Assembly (NCBI GenBank): GCA_024072375.1
Contig: CP099617.1
Span: 2,921,001 to 2,985,000 of the forward strand
From: Sphingomonadaceae bacterium OTU29LAMAA1
GTDB taxonomy: Bacteria > Pseudomonadota > Alphaproteobacteria > Sphingomonadales > Sphingomonadaceae
Direction of reading: 5' to 3'
DNA: 64,000 nucleotides
The notes under the pieces were generated by a model. It worked only from the letters and a program-made list of their open reading frames with translations. It was not told where the DNA came from and ran no database searches. Positions within the stretch are counted from its first letter, which is position 1. The number at the start of each line of letters is the position of its first letter. The position numbers were made by a program, and so were the translations under genes. Shown piece by piece: positions 41,256 to 50,198 of this stretch.

Positions 41256-41836
41256 AGCTCTATTATAGCCCGCTCGCTTGCAGCCTGGCCGACCACATCG
41301 CGCTTCGAGAGGCGGGAATGGCGTTTGAAGCCGAACGCGTCGATTTGCGCACGTTCCGCACGGCTGGCGGCGAAGACTTCGCACGGATCAATCCGAAGAA
41401 ATACGTGCCGGCGCTCATTCTCGACGACGGCACGATGATCACCGAGAATCTAGCGGTTCTCGACTGGATCGCTGGCGAGACGCCTGCGTTGCAGATCGGC
41501 GGCGCGATGGGGCGGACGCGGGTCATCGAGGCGCTGACATATATCACGACCGAAATCCACCGGGCGTACAAGCCGATGTGGCACGCCGGTAGCGCTGCCG
41601 ACAAAGCGAGGGCAGGCGATACGGTGCTCCGCCTGATGCAACCTCTTTCCGATGGCTTGCAGGGCGACTATCTGTTCGGGGCCACGCCGAGCGTCGCCGA
41701 CTTCTACCTGTTCGTCATGCTGCTCTGGGCGGATCGGTTTGCGCTAGATCTGCCATTGCCACTACTCGGCTTGCGGGAGCGCATGAAGGCGCGGCCCGCC
41801 GTCCAGGCGGCCATGGCCGCGGAGGGGATAGGTTGA
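41252..41836 (+). CDS. Glutathione S-transferase
   Basis: This 194-residue cytoplasmic GST has an N-terminal thioredoxin-fold domain MKLYYSPLACSLADHIALRE with NPKKYVPALILDDG and TENLAVLDWIAG, and a C-terminal helical domain with the PSVADFYLFVMLLWA N-capping motif. The SPLACS start is that of beta-class bacterial GSTs, where Cys contacts glutathione. Its ATG overlaps the preceding stop (ATGA). It would detoxify electrophiles, matching the redox-type partner genes. Confidence 0.92.
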   Translation: MKLYYSPLACSLADHIALREAGMAFEAERVDLRTFRTAGGEDFARINPKKYVPALILDDGTMITENLAVLDWIAGETPALQIGGAMGRTRVIEALTYITTEIHRAYKPMWHAGSAADKARAGDTVLRLMQPLSDGLQGDYLFGATPSVADFYLFVMLLWADRFALDLPLPLLGLRERMKARPAVQAAMAAEGIG

Positions 41837-41910
41837 TCCGACCGTCATCACTTTGTGATAGCTGAGGTTTCAGCAGCGCACCATTCCTCGACCTCTCGTA
41901 TCGCCCGTGC

Positions 41911-41976
41911 ATGAACAAATGTCCGATTGCGGGAAGCGAGTTGAGGGGTGTGAAGGTCCGGAACTGGGTCTTGGCG
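41911..41976 (+). repeat. Dispersed intergenic repeat, copy 6
   Basis: ATGAACAAATGTCCGATTGC with GGGAAGCGAG, then GTGAAGGTCCGGAAC and TGGGTCTTGGCG. Between convergent genes; its end touches the stop codon of the leftward gene. Confidence 0.85.
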
Positions 41977-42678
41977 TCAGCTGCCTGGAGCTACACGGCT
42001 AACCGCGCGGCCTTTTTCGTCAAGGAAGGTAACCGAAGCGGCACCGGCGGGCTCAACACGAAGCACAAGGCGCTTCCGCCCGTTGGCATCGCGAAGCGAT
42101 AACTCGGCGCTGCGATCAGCTGCGCTCCCGAGGTAGACCCGCTGCGTGCCGACCATGTTAGCTTGGCGAATCGCCGCGTCTTTCGCGGGGCTGGCCTTCA
42201 TGGTTCCCAACCTGCCGATTTGATCGAAACGCATCGGCTCATCGGGTCGGTCATTGACGATGAAGGCCGCGTGGCGGCGTGCACCGTCCTCCTCCGACGT
42301 CATCTGTATGGTCTGATCCTGGTGCCAGCGATCGAACGTCAGGCTGCCGGCATTTACCGGCTTTCCGGCCACGATTTTGCCGTTGAACACCAGACCGCCA
42401 TTCTCTGCCCCCTCGTCATTGAAGAAGATTATGCCTGCCTCCGTGCGGTTCGGATGCGGATACTCGTTTTTGCCGATGATAATGCCGCCGATGTTGTCGC
42501 GTCCGGCGATGATCATCCGAAGGGTGCCATCGTCCTCGCGGACATTAATCCGCCGCACATCGATGGTGTCGAACCTCGTTGGAGGGGCGGTCGCGGCACC
42601 GAGAACGGCGTAACCGGCAATCGCGGTCATGACGGCGGCATAGGCGCCAATCGCACGAGACGGGTCGATCTTAAACAT
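41977..42678 (-). CDS. Membrane-anchored or exported protein of unknown function
   Basis: GGAG precedes the ATG. The 233-residue product has one N-terminal hydrophobic helix (AIGAYAAVMTAIAGYAVLGA), either an anchor or an uncleaved signal. The rest is beta-rich with recurring strand-turn segments such as NVREDDGTLRMIIAGRD, GGIIIGKNEYPHPNRTEAGI, IFFNDEGAENGGLVFNG, ELSLRDANGRKRLVL and VTFLDEKGRAVSRV. This suggests a beta-propeller-like or beta-helix-like repeat of strands ending in Asp-Gly or Asn-Gly turns. I recall similar unannotated sphingomonad proteins but no function. Confidence 0.78.
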   Translation of the reverse strand: MFKIDPSRAIGAYAAVMTAIAGYAVLGAATAPPTRFDTIDVRRINVREDDGTLRMIIAGRDNIGGIIIGKNEYPHPNRTEAGIIFFNDEGAENGGLVFNGKIVAGKPVNAGSLTFDRWHQDQTIQMTSEEDGARRHAAFIVNDRPDEPMRFDQIGRLGTMKASPAKDAAIRQANMVGTQRVYLGSAADRSAELSLRDANGRKRLVLRVEPAGAASVTFLDEKGRAVSRVAPGS

Positions 42679-42749
42679 GGCTGAGGCTCCAGGTTTAAAC
42701 TGCCCCGCAGGTATCAGGTCTGGCGGCCGTCATGTCGAGGCGAGTAATC

Positions 42750-42809
42750 GTGAACGACTGTTCGTTGCTGAGCAGCATCAAAGCCACGTCAAATGACCGG
42801 GCCTCAGTG
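42750..42809 (+). repeat. Possible degraded copy of the dispersed repeat
   Basis: GTGAACGACTGTTCG followed 40 bp later by CAAATGACCGGGCCT: the spacing and invariant positions fit the family, but the TGGG blocks are lost. Between two leftward genes. Confidence 0.4.
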
Positions 42810-44648
42810 CGATGTGGCCCAGCGAACCGCTGCAGCCGTATCAAGCAATTTCACTCCGTCATCACCCCGGCTAGCTGTGGCTAACAGGCCTTTTGCCAAG
42901 GCGGTTGGTGACAGGCTTGGTCGCACCGCAAGCATCGAAGCCGCAGCGCGGGCGACCAATGGTGCGGCCTCTGAGGTTCCTGTGCCCTTGGCTTTCATGC
43001 CACCCGGCAAACGGACGGGCACGCCAACGCCCCAGGCGTAAATGTCGACGCCTTTCCCGAAAGTCGTGAAGTTGGCCAGGCGGCCGTTTATGCCCGCCGC
43101 GCCAACGACCAGCATGTTAGGTTCGTGAAGAGACTGCGGCACTGCTGCAAGCAGGTCGTCGCTTTGGTTGCTGTTGCCGGCGCCCGCCACAAACAGGATA
43201 TCGGGGCAATCCCTTATCAATCGCCGAAGTGCCGCCTCGACATGTTCGAACATGACGTTCGCGCGCGCCGATGCCTGGGACTCGCCGGCTGCTTCGGTGT
43301 CGCGTAAGCTCGATGCTATCTCGTCGGCCGTGACCGCCCAACTGATGTTGACCACCCGCACGCCAGCTCCCCGCAAGCGCCCGCCGAGGTGCCCGATAGC
43401 GGCAATCCACCGGTCGATCTGCTTCTCGTCGAGCGGGATCGGCCCGGGATCTCGTCTGAACGGCAGAACGGAAACGTTGTAGAGCCGAACGAACGGCGCT
43501 CCATCCGCAATCTCGCTGGCAACTGCCGTACCGTGGCTGAAATAGCCGACCTCATCCCATAGCAGCGCGTCGCGCTCTTGCGCAACTTCGTCCGCCTCAC
43601 GTGCGCGTTGTCCGTAGATCGCCGCCTCCGGCGTGTCATCACCAGTCGACAGGTCCATCTCACCTTTGCGCAGCACCATCTGGAAGGCGAGCTGCTTTGC
43701 CAGTTCGTTTGAAATGGGCGCCAGCGGAGCTGGAGCCGGTTCCATGTGATTGCCGTAGGTCGGGCCGTTCCAGTCGTCCGCGACTCCGTTGCCGTCGTTG
43801 TCGCGGCCATCCATTGGCTCTGCCGGGTCAATGGCGAGTTGCCCCGGAAACAACGATGGATCGAGCCCGCCGTCCCACACTGCGACCACGACGGGTTTAG
43901 CTCCAGCAAGCAGCTTGGGCTCTGGTTCGCGGTGGGTCCAGATGTCGGTTGGACGGTTGCGCGGTTCCGCGAGCCAAGCTCGCATGGCGGCTGAGTAGGC
44001 AGTGCGGCAGGGTGGCAGAATAGTGGCTTGAACACGCCAATTTGCGAGGTCCAACCCTTGCAGAACCGTGATCCTTTGGCCGTCGCCGGCGGCCTGATCA
44101 ATGCGTGAACGAGCCAGGCCGACCAGAAAGGCTGCGCTCGTCGTCTCAAACTGCGACAGCCTACCAAGGACGGTGTCCCGCGTCACCGCAGCGTCACTCG
44201 AGCGGAGAAGATCAGCGATGTGTGCTGCGCCAGCCTTGCAGTCAGTGCGGTCGGTCGGCCTGGATGCCGCAGCCACATCGATCGGGAGCAGCGCGAGGGA
44301 ACGGTCTTGCGGCTTGGTGGCCGCCGCGCGTGCTTCCGCTACCAGAGCCGTTGCATCCCGCGCCCGGCCTTGCAGGATTGCGATGGCAGCAAGACCGGCA
44401 CGCAACTGCAACGCGACCGCTGGGTCAAGGACGTCGTACTCTGAGCGAATACGCTCTGATTCGGCGCGAAGCTTCGGGATCACTTCCGTCACAAAGGTTT
44501 TATCCCACATGGCCTTGCTGGGTAACCCGTCCAGCAGAACGTGGCTCTGTGCCAGGTCGCTCTGAGATCGGACGACGGGCTTCTGCTCGGCGGGGAGCGG
44601 TGACGCGGCAGTCAGTCCAATGGCATATAGCAGAACGGGTCGCCGCAT
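42804..44648 (-). CDS. Exported S8 (subtilisin-like) serine peptidase
   Basis: From the ATG at 44648, 614 residues with a short signal peptide (MRRPVLLYAIGLTAASPLPA). Residues about 25-245 are a helical domain not typical of subtilases. The S8 core follows: Asp259 in VAVWDGGLD, His372 in FSHGTAVASE and Ser559 in GTGTSEAAPL, with the oxyanion Asn in VAGAGNSNQSDD. About 110 residues separate Asp and His and include a probable calcium loop (DGRDNDGNGVADDW). Likely periplasmic or secreted. It resembles S8 peptidases of unknown target; nothing beside it shows a substrate. Confidence 0.88.
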   Translation of the reverse strand: MRRPVLLYAIGLTAASPLPAEQKPVVRSQSDLAQSHVLLDGLPSKAMWDKTFVTEVIPKLRAESERIRSEYDVLDPAVALQLRAGLAAIAILQGRARDATALVAEARAAATKPQDRSLALLPIDVAAASRPTDRTDCKAGAAHIADLLRSSDAAVTRDTVLGRLSQFETTSAAFLVGLARSRIDQAAGDGQRITVLQGLDLANWRVQATILPPCRTAYSAAMRAWLAEPRNRPTDIWTHREPEPKLLAGAKPVVVAVWDGGLDPSLFPGQLAIDPAEPMDGRDNDGNGVADDWNGPTYGNHMEPAPAPLAPISNELAKQLAFQMVLRKGEMDLSTGDDTPEAAIYGQRAREADEVAQERDALLWDEVGYFSHGTAVASEIADGAPFVRLYNVSVLPFRRDPGPIPLDEKQIDRWIAAIGHLGGRLRGAGVRVVNISWAVTADEIASSLRDTEAAGESQASARANVMFEHVEAALRRLIRDCPDILFVAGAGNSNQSDDLLAAVPQSLHEPNMLVVGAAGINGRLANFTTFGKGVDIYAWGVGVPVRLPGGMKAKGTGTSEAAPLVARAAASMLAVRPSLSPTALAKGLLATASRGDDGVKLLDTAAAVRWATSH

Positions 44649-44945
44649 CTCACATCCCCCATCTAGATGACGTGGCTTCCCCCCGGTGGATCCCCACACA
44701 ACGGCGTCGGAAATCCGCTCGTGTTCTTCGAGCATCCTGTCTGCCGCATGTTACGCAGGGCTGAAGCTATCGTGGATCGTGGGCGTCGCCAACGTACAAG
44801 TTGCAGCGCCCGTCGTATGTCACAGTTCACGAACGTGATCCGCTGCACGGGTCACGGGGAAATCCGACTGTCCGGAACTTCGCCCATGACTAGGGACGAG
44901 CCGCTATCCAGGCGATCCATTTCGGCCCAAGTGCTGCTCGTCGAT
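44649..44945. other. Intergenic stretch without a gene
   Basis: This lies between the S8 peptidase start and the OmpA-like gene end. A frame across it on the plus strand has no ribosome-binding site, a low-complexity composition and an antisense overlap with both genes. It presumably holds the S8 promoter. No repeat recognised. Confidence 0.5.
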
Positions 44946-45605
44946 CTAAAGAGTGACTGTGACTCGGCGATTCCGTTGACGGCCGGCCGGATCGTCTGCA
45001 CCTGACGGCGTGGTGTTAGGCGCGATCGGTCTCGTCGCACCATAGCCGCGGCTTTGAAGTCGAGCGCGCTCGACCCCAGCCGACGCAAGCCAGCTCGCGA
45101 CGGCTGCGGCACGTCCTTCCGATAATGGCTGATTGTGCGCCGGCGTACCAAGCGCGTCCGAATGCCCTTCGACGATGATAGGCCGAGGGGCCGTCGTCTC
45201 AGCCGCCGCCTTGACCTTCTCGAGTGTAGCGACCGCGTTGGGGCGGATCGTTGCCTTGTCGAAGTCGAAGAGCACATCGCCCGGCAGGCTGACCTCAAGT
45301 GCGCCATTGACCATGCGGGTGGTCAGCCCCTTGCCCTCCAGCGACCGCTGCACTGTTGCAATGGGAACGACGTTGCCGGACAGGCTGCGTGCCGAGCCGG
45401 CCAGCCCATTGCCCAGGCCTTGGATCGTCCTCACCTCCGACGTGATGGTCCGGATCTCGGCTCTGGGCAGCGCCGCCTGCGCGGTCGCGTCGGCGGCGGC
45501 ATCGTCCACGGGACCGGTTTGCGCGCCGGCCCAGGCAGCGGTCAGCAGCGCGGCAGATGCCAGCAGCCATGTGCACGGCACCTTAGCGGTCGGTAATCGC
45601 GACAT
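44946..45605 (-). CDS. OmpA-family peptidoglycan-binding protein
   Basis: The 219-residue exported protein has signal peptide MSRLPTAKVPCTWLLASAAL with cleavage near AGAQ. The C-terminal OmpA domain (about 105-215) shows DVLFDFDKATIRPNAVATLE, IIVEGHSDALGTPAHNQPLS and ARLQSRGYGATRPIAPN, ending NRRVTVTL, all hallmarks of peptidoglycan binding. The middle is a coiled, Ala/Thr-rich linker. Its start overlaps the upstream lipoprotein gene by 23 bp, so both form one operon and presumably one envelope assembly. Confidence 0.92.
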   Translation of the reverse strand: MSRLPTAKVPCTWLLASAALLTAAWAGAQTGPVDDAAADATAQAALPRAEIRTITSEVRTIQGLGNGLAGSARSLSGNVVPIATVQRSLEGKGLTTRMVNGALEVSLPGDVLFDFDKATIRPNAVATLEKVKAAAETTAPRPIIVEGHSDALGTPAHNQPLSEGRAAAVASWLASAGVERARLQSRGYGATRPIAPNTTPSGADDPAGRQRNRRVTVTL

Positions 45606-46128
45606 TTTCCACCGGGTCGAAACCGTAGAAGTAGAAGTTCACCGCCTTGACCTCGGCGGGGGGCGCCGGGAACTTGCCCCACCAGGTCTGTGACGATCCC
45701 ACCTGGTCGAAGTTGGGGTAGTTGTTGCTCGACATCAGCGCCTTGTCGCGATCGTCGGTAAGCATCATGAACTTCTTGTCGGCCGCCGTCAGGTACACAT
45801 CGCTGGTCGAGGAACCTGGAAGCGGTCGGCTGGCCGGCTTGCCTCCGGTCAGGGTGAAGCGAGTCTTTACTGTCAGCACGCCGCCGGTCCGAACAGCTTC
45901 CAGCACATCCATTCGCAATTCACCCTTCGAGTCCATTGCCTGCCCGAGTGCCGGACCGGTAGGAATAGGAGCCGCTGCGGACGCTCCTGTCGGAGCAGCA
46001 GGCAGGCCAGGCGTCACAGCCGCGGATCCTTGTGCATTCGACGTTGAACCGGTCGAATCCGCCTGCTTGTTGCAGCCACAAAGCGTCAACGCTCCCGCCG
46101 CCATCACAATCGCCACCAACCTCATCAT
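45583..46128 (-). CDS. Lipoprotein of unknown function
   Basis: The ATG at 46128 follows GGAGG at ideal distance; an ATG five codons earlier is less likely. The 181-residue product has signal MMRLVAIVMAAGALTLCGC with Cys at the lipobox end, so it is probably anchored in the outer membrane. An Ala/Pro/Thr-rich linker follows, then a beta-rich domain (LRMDVLEAVRTGGVLTVKTR, VYLTAADKKFMMLTDDRDKA and EVKAVNFYFYGFDPVENVAI). That domain resembles DUF4352-like or immunoglobulin-like lipoproteins. It overlaps the OmpA gene and shares its transcript. Confidence 0.82.
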   Translation of the reverse strand: MMRLVAIVMAAGALTLCGCNKQADSTGSTSNAQGSAAVTPGLPAAPTGASAAAPIPTGPALGQAMDSKGELRMDVLEAVRTGGVLTVKTRFTLTGGKPASRPLPGSSTSDVYLTAADKKFMMLTDDRDKALMSSNNYPNFDQVGSSQTWWGKFPAPPAEVKAVNFYFYGFDPVENVAITDR

Positions 46129-46213
46129 TCGCCCTCCAGACATTGGCCGGTGGTCAGTCTAGCTCCCGCCGGGCTGCGCACAAGTCGCGCCGATTGTGCC
46201 GCTGGACCTGCAC

Positions 46214-46276
46214 GTGAACGAATGGCAGGATCTGGCAGCGGGGTTGGCGCGCGAATGTCCGCATCTGGGTCTTGGC
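46214..46276 (+). repeat. Dispersed intergenic repeat, copy 7
   Basis: GTGAACGAATGGCAG with GGCAGCGGGG, then CGCGAATGTCCGCAT and CTGGGTCTTGGC. Between two leftward genes. Confidence 0.85.
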
Positions 46277-46367
46277 CGCCAAAGCCGGTGGAAGAAGAGG
46301 TCGGGCCGAGCCCCTGAGCTGATCTATCGGCAGGGCCTCTGCGTTTCCGATCCTGCGTCGGCTATCG

Positions 46368-46877
46368 CTACTTTTGACGAACAGGGTCAGAGTGTTGCGC
46401 TTGCTCGTTGATCTGAACGTTAGAACCATGCGCGATGACGAGTTCATCCGCCTGCGGGATCAGAACGAGTGACATGCGATCGCGGCTTGGCGGCATCTGC
46501 TCGCCGAAGGGCGTTTTGAATGCTCCAACTTTCCATCGAAGCACGGCGACCACGGCTCCTCCGGGCAGGGCGACGGCGGACTCGACTGCTTCGAGCATCA
46601 GAGGGACACCCTTGAACATGATGTCGAAGTAAGCACGATGAGCCTGGTCGACCTGCGCCTTGCCCTGCCAGTGCATGCCCACGATGTTCACCCAGTGCAC
46701 ATCATCAGAGTACAGCTTGGCCATCGCGTCCATGTCGGAGGCGTTCCACGCAGCGGCGTATCGTTCCGCTAGCCGCTGCACCTTGTCAGCCGTCGTGTTC
46801 AGCATCGCTGCCCCTGTCTCACTGCTCATCAACGGTCCTACCGCAAGTAGTGCCAATATCGTTTGCCGCCGGTCCAT
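46368..46877 (-). CDS. SgcJ/EcaC-like NTF2-fold protein, exported
   Basis: The 169-residue protein has a hydrophobic N-terminus (MDRRQTILALLAVGPLMSSE) that may be a signal peptide. The SnoaL/DUF4440-like NTF2 domain follows: LAERYAAAWNASDMDAMAKL, YSDDVHWVNIVGMHWQGKAQ, VDQAHRAYFDIMFKG, and late strands RDRMSLVLIPQADELVIAHG. The DVHWVNIVGMHW segment is the SgcJ/EcaC signature. No reaction is established for the family. It is downstream of an AraC gene on the same strand. Confidence 0.85.
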   Translation of the reverse strand: MDRRQTILALLAVGPLMSSETGAAMLNTTADKVQRLAERYAAAWNASDMDAMAKLYSDDVHWVNIVGMHWQGKAQVDQAHRAYFDIMFKGVPLMLEAVESAVALPGGAVVAVLRWKVGAFKTPFGEQMPPSRDRMSLVLIPQADELVIAHGSNVQINEQAQHSDPVRQK

Positions 46878-46941
46878 GTCGTGTCCTCCATAGTTGGGAC
46901 CAGATTAGCGCCAGCGAGACGGCCGCGATTGAACAAAAGCG

Positions 46942-47736
46942 TCAGCGCCCTCGCGCCCATTCTGCAAAGAAGCTGGCGGGAGGACCTCCAGCGAGGGCAC
47001 GGCAATCGCGTACAAAGTGTGCCTGATCCGCATAACCGGCGTCGTGGACCAAATCCGTCCAGGTGGCACACGGCAAGCGGACCTTCGCGTCGAGTACCGC
47101 ATTCAGGCGTACCGTTCGCGCAAACAGTTTGGGGGTGAGGCCGACCTGCCGCTCGAACCGGCGTGTGAACTGTCGGTCACTGAGTCCGGCCCCCCGGGCC
47201 AGCACGCGCACGCTCAACCTTCCCCCCGCACGTTGCAACGCTGCGGCGGAACACGCCACCGGGTCGGCGGGGGATAAGGGATCGAGTTTGCTCCTCAACC
47301 AGCGCTCTGCGGCGCCGACCCGCTCATCGAAGTTGCAAGCCAACATGACTGCATCCCGCAGATTCGTCGCGGCCGGGCCGATGACGTCGCTGATCGCGAT
47401 GCCTTCATTGACCAACTTGGTCATCGGCGTGCCGAACAGAGCATGGAATCCAGCAGGCTGAAATCGGATCGTGAATACATGGATGCTGCCGGACAGGATG
47501 AGGCGTGTGCGCCGATAGCTTTGGGGGCCGACGATTACGACCTCGGGCGCCAATGATGCCGCGCTATCATCGTGCGAAACCCGATAGCGGTCCTGCAGAT
47601 AGAACTCGATGAATTGATCAGGTCTCGCCGGTAAGGGTGATGTCACGGAATCCGTGCCAAGCTGCGCCTGTCGCTCGGCATAGGACCGCACGACGCCCCT
47701 CAGACTCGCATCAGCTTGGCGTTGATGCACGATCAT
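46942..47736 (-). CDS. AraC-family transcriptional regulator (DUF6597-type N-terminus)
   Basis: This 264-residue protein has the N-terminal sensor seen in proteins with RPDQFIEFYLQDRYRV and VVIVGPQSYRRTRLILSGSI, FTIRFQPAGFHALFG. The C-terminal AraC double HTH (LARGAGLSDRQFTRRFERQV, DLVHDAGYADQAHFVRDCRA) follows. The gene is 64 bp upstream of an NTF2-fold gene on the same strand. Divergent from the GGDEF-EAL gene, with one dispersed repeat in the spacer. Inducer unknown. Confidence 0.9.
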   Translation of the reverse strand: MIVHQRQADASLRGVVRSYAERQAQLGTDSVTSPLPARPDQFIEFYLQDRYRVSHDDSAASLAPEVVIVGPQSYRRTRLILSGSIHVFTIRFQPAGFHALFGTPMTKLVNEGIAISDVIGPAATNLRDAVMLACNFDERVGAAERWLRSKLDPLSPADPVACSAAALQRAGGRLSVRVLARGAGLSDRQFTRRFERQVGLTPKLFARTVRLNAVLDAKVRLPCATWTDLVHDAGYADQAHFVRDCRALAGGPPASFFAEWARGR

Positions 47737-48107
47737 GCTGCATCATCGCCCAACCGAACCGCACGCGCTAGCTTCATCACTGGCAGCGAGTTCATGACCA
47801 ACATCGGCACCGTGCCCACCGTATGAACAAGTGTTTGAAGTTGAGGAGCGACAAACTGGCTGCGAGTGACCGGTTATGGGTCGAAGCAGTCGGCGCGGCT
47901 CGTCTCCGCTTAAGGATTAAGCCGCCGCCTGCCACACCGGCCGTATAGGCTCGCATTCTATTGTGGACGGCCGCATGTGGGCTGACGGCAAAACATTACG
48001 CGGAAGAAGCGGGCGGGCGGCGCCGCGCCGGCGTTCCTTGAGCAAGTCAACCAGCTGATAACCATAAGGTAACCGTTTGGGGTCAATCCGGTCTCAAGGA
48101 GAAGCCT
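47737..48107. other. Divergent promoter stretch with one dispersed repeat
   Basis: It separates the AraC gene from the GGDEF-EAL gene. Apart from repeat copy 8 at 47823-47887 and the AAGGAG site before the GTG at 48108, no feature is evident and no gene is credible. Confidence 0.6.
47823..47887 (+). repeat. Dispersed intergenic repeat, copy 8
   Basis: ATGAACAAGTGTTTG with GTTGAGGAGCG, then TGCGAGTGACCGGTT and ATGGGTCGAAGC. Between divergent genes. Confidence 0.75.
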
Positions 48108-50198
48108 GTGCGACTATCAATATCGGCACGGGTGTCCATTGCCTGCACGTCCGTCATTTTGATGGCGCTGACATTGCTGGGCATCGGGCTGTCGGTCGGC
48201 AATAAAATCCATGACGCCGACGTGCGAATTGCACTTCTGAGTCAGGCGCTCCACCTGGAAGATCAGCTGGATCAGACGCAGCGCCAACTCAGACAGGATA
48301 TCGGACACGTCACGCGAGACGCCGAACGCGGAAAAACGGTAGCTGATCGGCGTTGGGCGATACTGCATCGGCGGCTTGCAGAGTTCCGTCAACGTTCGGG
48401 ACTGACCGCGCGCTTTCTCGCGAACAGGTCGGGAACAGGTTGGGCTCCGCTTCGTGAGACCCAGCAAGCTGCCGCCGATTTCGCCACGGCCTCGAATCAC
48501 CTGATCGTGATCAGCCAGACGGAACCGTCCGACATCAAGTCAGCGATGCCACGTTTTCTTGCGACGCTGACGGCGCTGGAGGCTAGCCGCAGCGAAGCAC
48601 GCCAAGGCCTAACGTTTGCCATATGGAAGGCGGCTGACACTAACCGGCGCGAAAGCCGTCGGGATATCGTCTCTGTCCTGCTCGGCGGCCTGGTGATCGT
48701 GGCTATCATATTCGGCATGGCCATCTGGCTTCGGCGCGAACTGGTGTCGCCGATCACCACTTTGGCCGCCCGACTGCGTGAGTTTAAGGTCGGGGAAAAA
48801 GGAGGCGACGTACCTGGTCTCGAAAGGGCGGACGAACTGGGCGCATTGGCGCGCGGGCTAGACGAATATCGCAACGCCGTGGAAAGCCGCCGGACCGCCG
48901 AGCGTCGCGCCGAGTTCCTCGCAAACCACGATATGCTCACGGGACTGGCGAACAGGCTGCTCTTCGAGAACCGTTTAGCACACGAACTGCTCCGCAGCGC
49001 ACGGTCGGGCGATGTCGTTGCGGTTTTCGCCGTCGATCTCGACTCCTTCAAGTCCATCAATGATCGGTTAGGGCATGCGGGAGGAGACCGGGTTCTCAAG
49101 CGCACCGCGCAACTCCTGTCCTCTTCCGTTCGCGGAGAGGATCTCGTCGCGCGCATCGGGGGCGATGAATTCGCGATCATCCAGGTGGCGCAGTCTCAAC
49201 CAGCGGCGGCAGAGGCGCTCATCTCGCGCATCTTCAAGAACGCTGCTGGGCAGTCCGACGAAGGCATTGCGATCCGCATGAGTGTCGGTGTGGCCCTCTC
49301 GGAAGCCGGTCAGAACGGCGACGAACTCCACGAATTGGCCGATGTGGCACTGTATCGTGCCAAGGCCGACGGAAAGAACACGGCACGCATCTTCAACAAG
49401 CACCTCAAGGAGGAGGAAAGCCGGCGGGTGCGGCTTGGCCGGGATCTGGAAAGTGCCATTGCAGAGGATGCGCTTTATCTGATGTTCCAACCAATCGCCG
49501 ATACGGCATCGTTGAACATCGTCGCCTACGAGGCACTACTTCGCTGGCGACATCCTGTTCTCGGAGAGATATCACCCGAAGTCTTCATTCCAATCGCTGA
49601 GTCGACGGGGCTGATCGGCGCGATCGGTTCCTGGGTGATTGATCAGGCGTTGCGCTCGGCCTCAAGCTGGAATCCAGATGTGTCGTTGGCGATTAACCTT
49701 TCGCCGATCCAGTTCCGCTCGTCGGGCCTGGACGAAGACATGTGTCGTGCCGCCGCGCGCTGGAACGTACCCTTGAACAGGATCGAACTGGAAGTCACCG
49801 AAAGTGCGACCTTATTAGGTTTTCAACGAGAAAACGTCCTCGCCACGCTCAAGCGGCTGCAGGGGTTGGGTGCTAAAGTCGTGATGGATGACTTCGGGAC
49901 CGGACACTCGTCGCTTAGTAATCTGAAAGAATTTACGTTTGACAAGATCAAGATTGATCGCAGCTTTATCGCTACTATGCACAAGCAGGGTTCGTCATCG
50001 TCGATAGTCAAGGCTACGATAGGCCTCGGTAAAAGCCTGGGACTCACCATAGTTGCGGAAGGTGTCGAGACAGAGGCGCAGTTGATCGATTTGCAGCGGT
50101 GGGGATGCGATCAAGTTCAAGGATACCTAATCGGAATACCAGAAAGATATGGGTCTGGGGAGCTCATTCATGTTATATTTAACGACATTGAACACTAA
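48108..50198 (+). CDS. Membrane GGDEF-EAL cyclic di-GMP enzyme
   Basis: The 696-residue protein starts with GTG after AAGGAG. Two transmembrane helices (about 8-30 and 187-208) flank a helical periplasmic sensor, followed by HAMP, GGDEF and EAL domains. The cyclase signature GGDEF is intact in RIGGDEFAII, and the EAL motif is intact in YEALLRWRHP with DDFGTGHSSL and EGVETEAQL. So both synthesis and breakdown of c-di-GMP are possible. It would act at the inner membrane. The signal is unknown; BdcA at 28.8 kb is another c-di-GMP-related protein in this window. Confidence 0.95.
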   Translation: MRLSISARVSIACTSVILMALTLLGIGLSVGNKIHDADVRIALLSQALHLEDQLDQTQRQLRQDIGHVTRDAERGKTVADRRWAILHRRLAEFRQRSGLTARFLANRSGTGWAPLRETQQAAADFATASNHLIVISQTEPSDIKSAMPRFLATLTALEASRSEARQGLTFAIWKAADTNRRESRRDIVSVLLGGLVIVAIIFGMAIWLRRELVSPITTLAARLREFKVGEKGGDVPGLERADELGALARGLDEYRNAVESRRTAERRAEFLANHDMLTGLANRLLFENRLAHELLRSARSGDVVAVFAVDLDSFKSINDRLGHAGGDRVLKRTAQLLSSSVRGEDLVARIGGDEFAIIQVAQSQPAAAEALISRIFKNAAGQSDEGIAIRMSVGVALSEAGQNGDELHELADVALYRAKADGKNTARIFNKHLKEEESRRVRLGRDLESAIAEDALYLMFQPIADTASLNIVAYEALLRWRHPVLGEISPEVFIPIAESTGLIGAIGSWVIDQALRSASSWNPDVSLAINLSPIQFRSSGLDEDMCRAAARWNVPLNRIELEVTESATLLGFQRENVLATLKRLQGLGAKVVMDDFGTGHSSLSNLKEFTFDKIKIDRSFIATMHKQGSSSSIVKATIGLGKSLGLTIVAEGVETEAQLIDLQRWGCDQVQGYLIGIPERYGSGELIHVIFNDIEH

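Noticed and set aside
44667..45005. 112-codon rightward frame between S8 and OmpA genes
   Set aside because: No start signal, no recognisable sequence, and antisense overlap with both neighbours.
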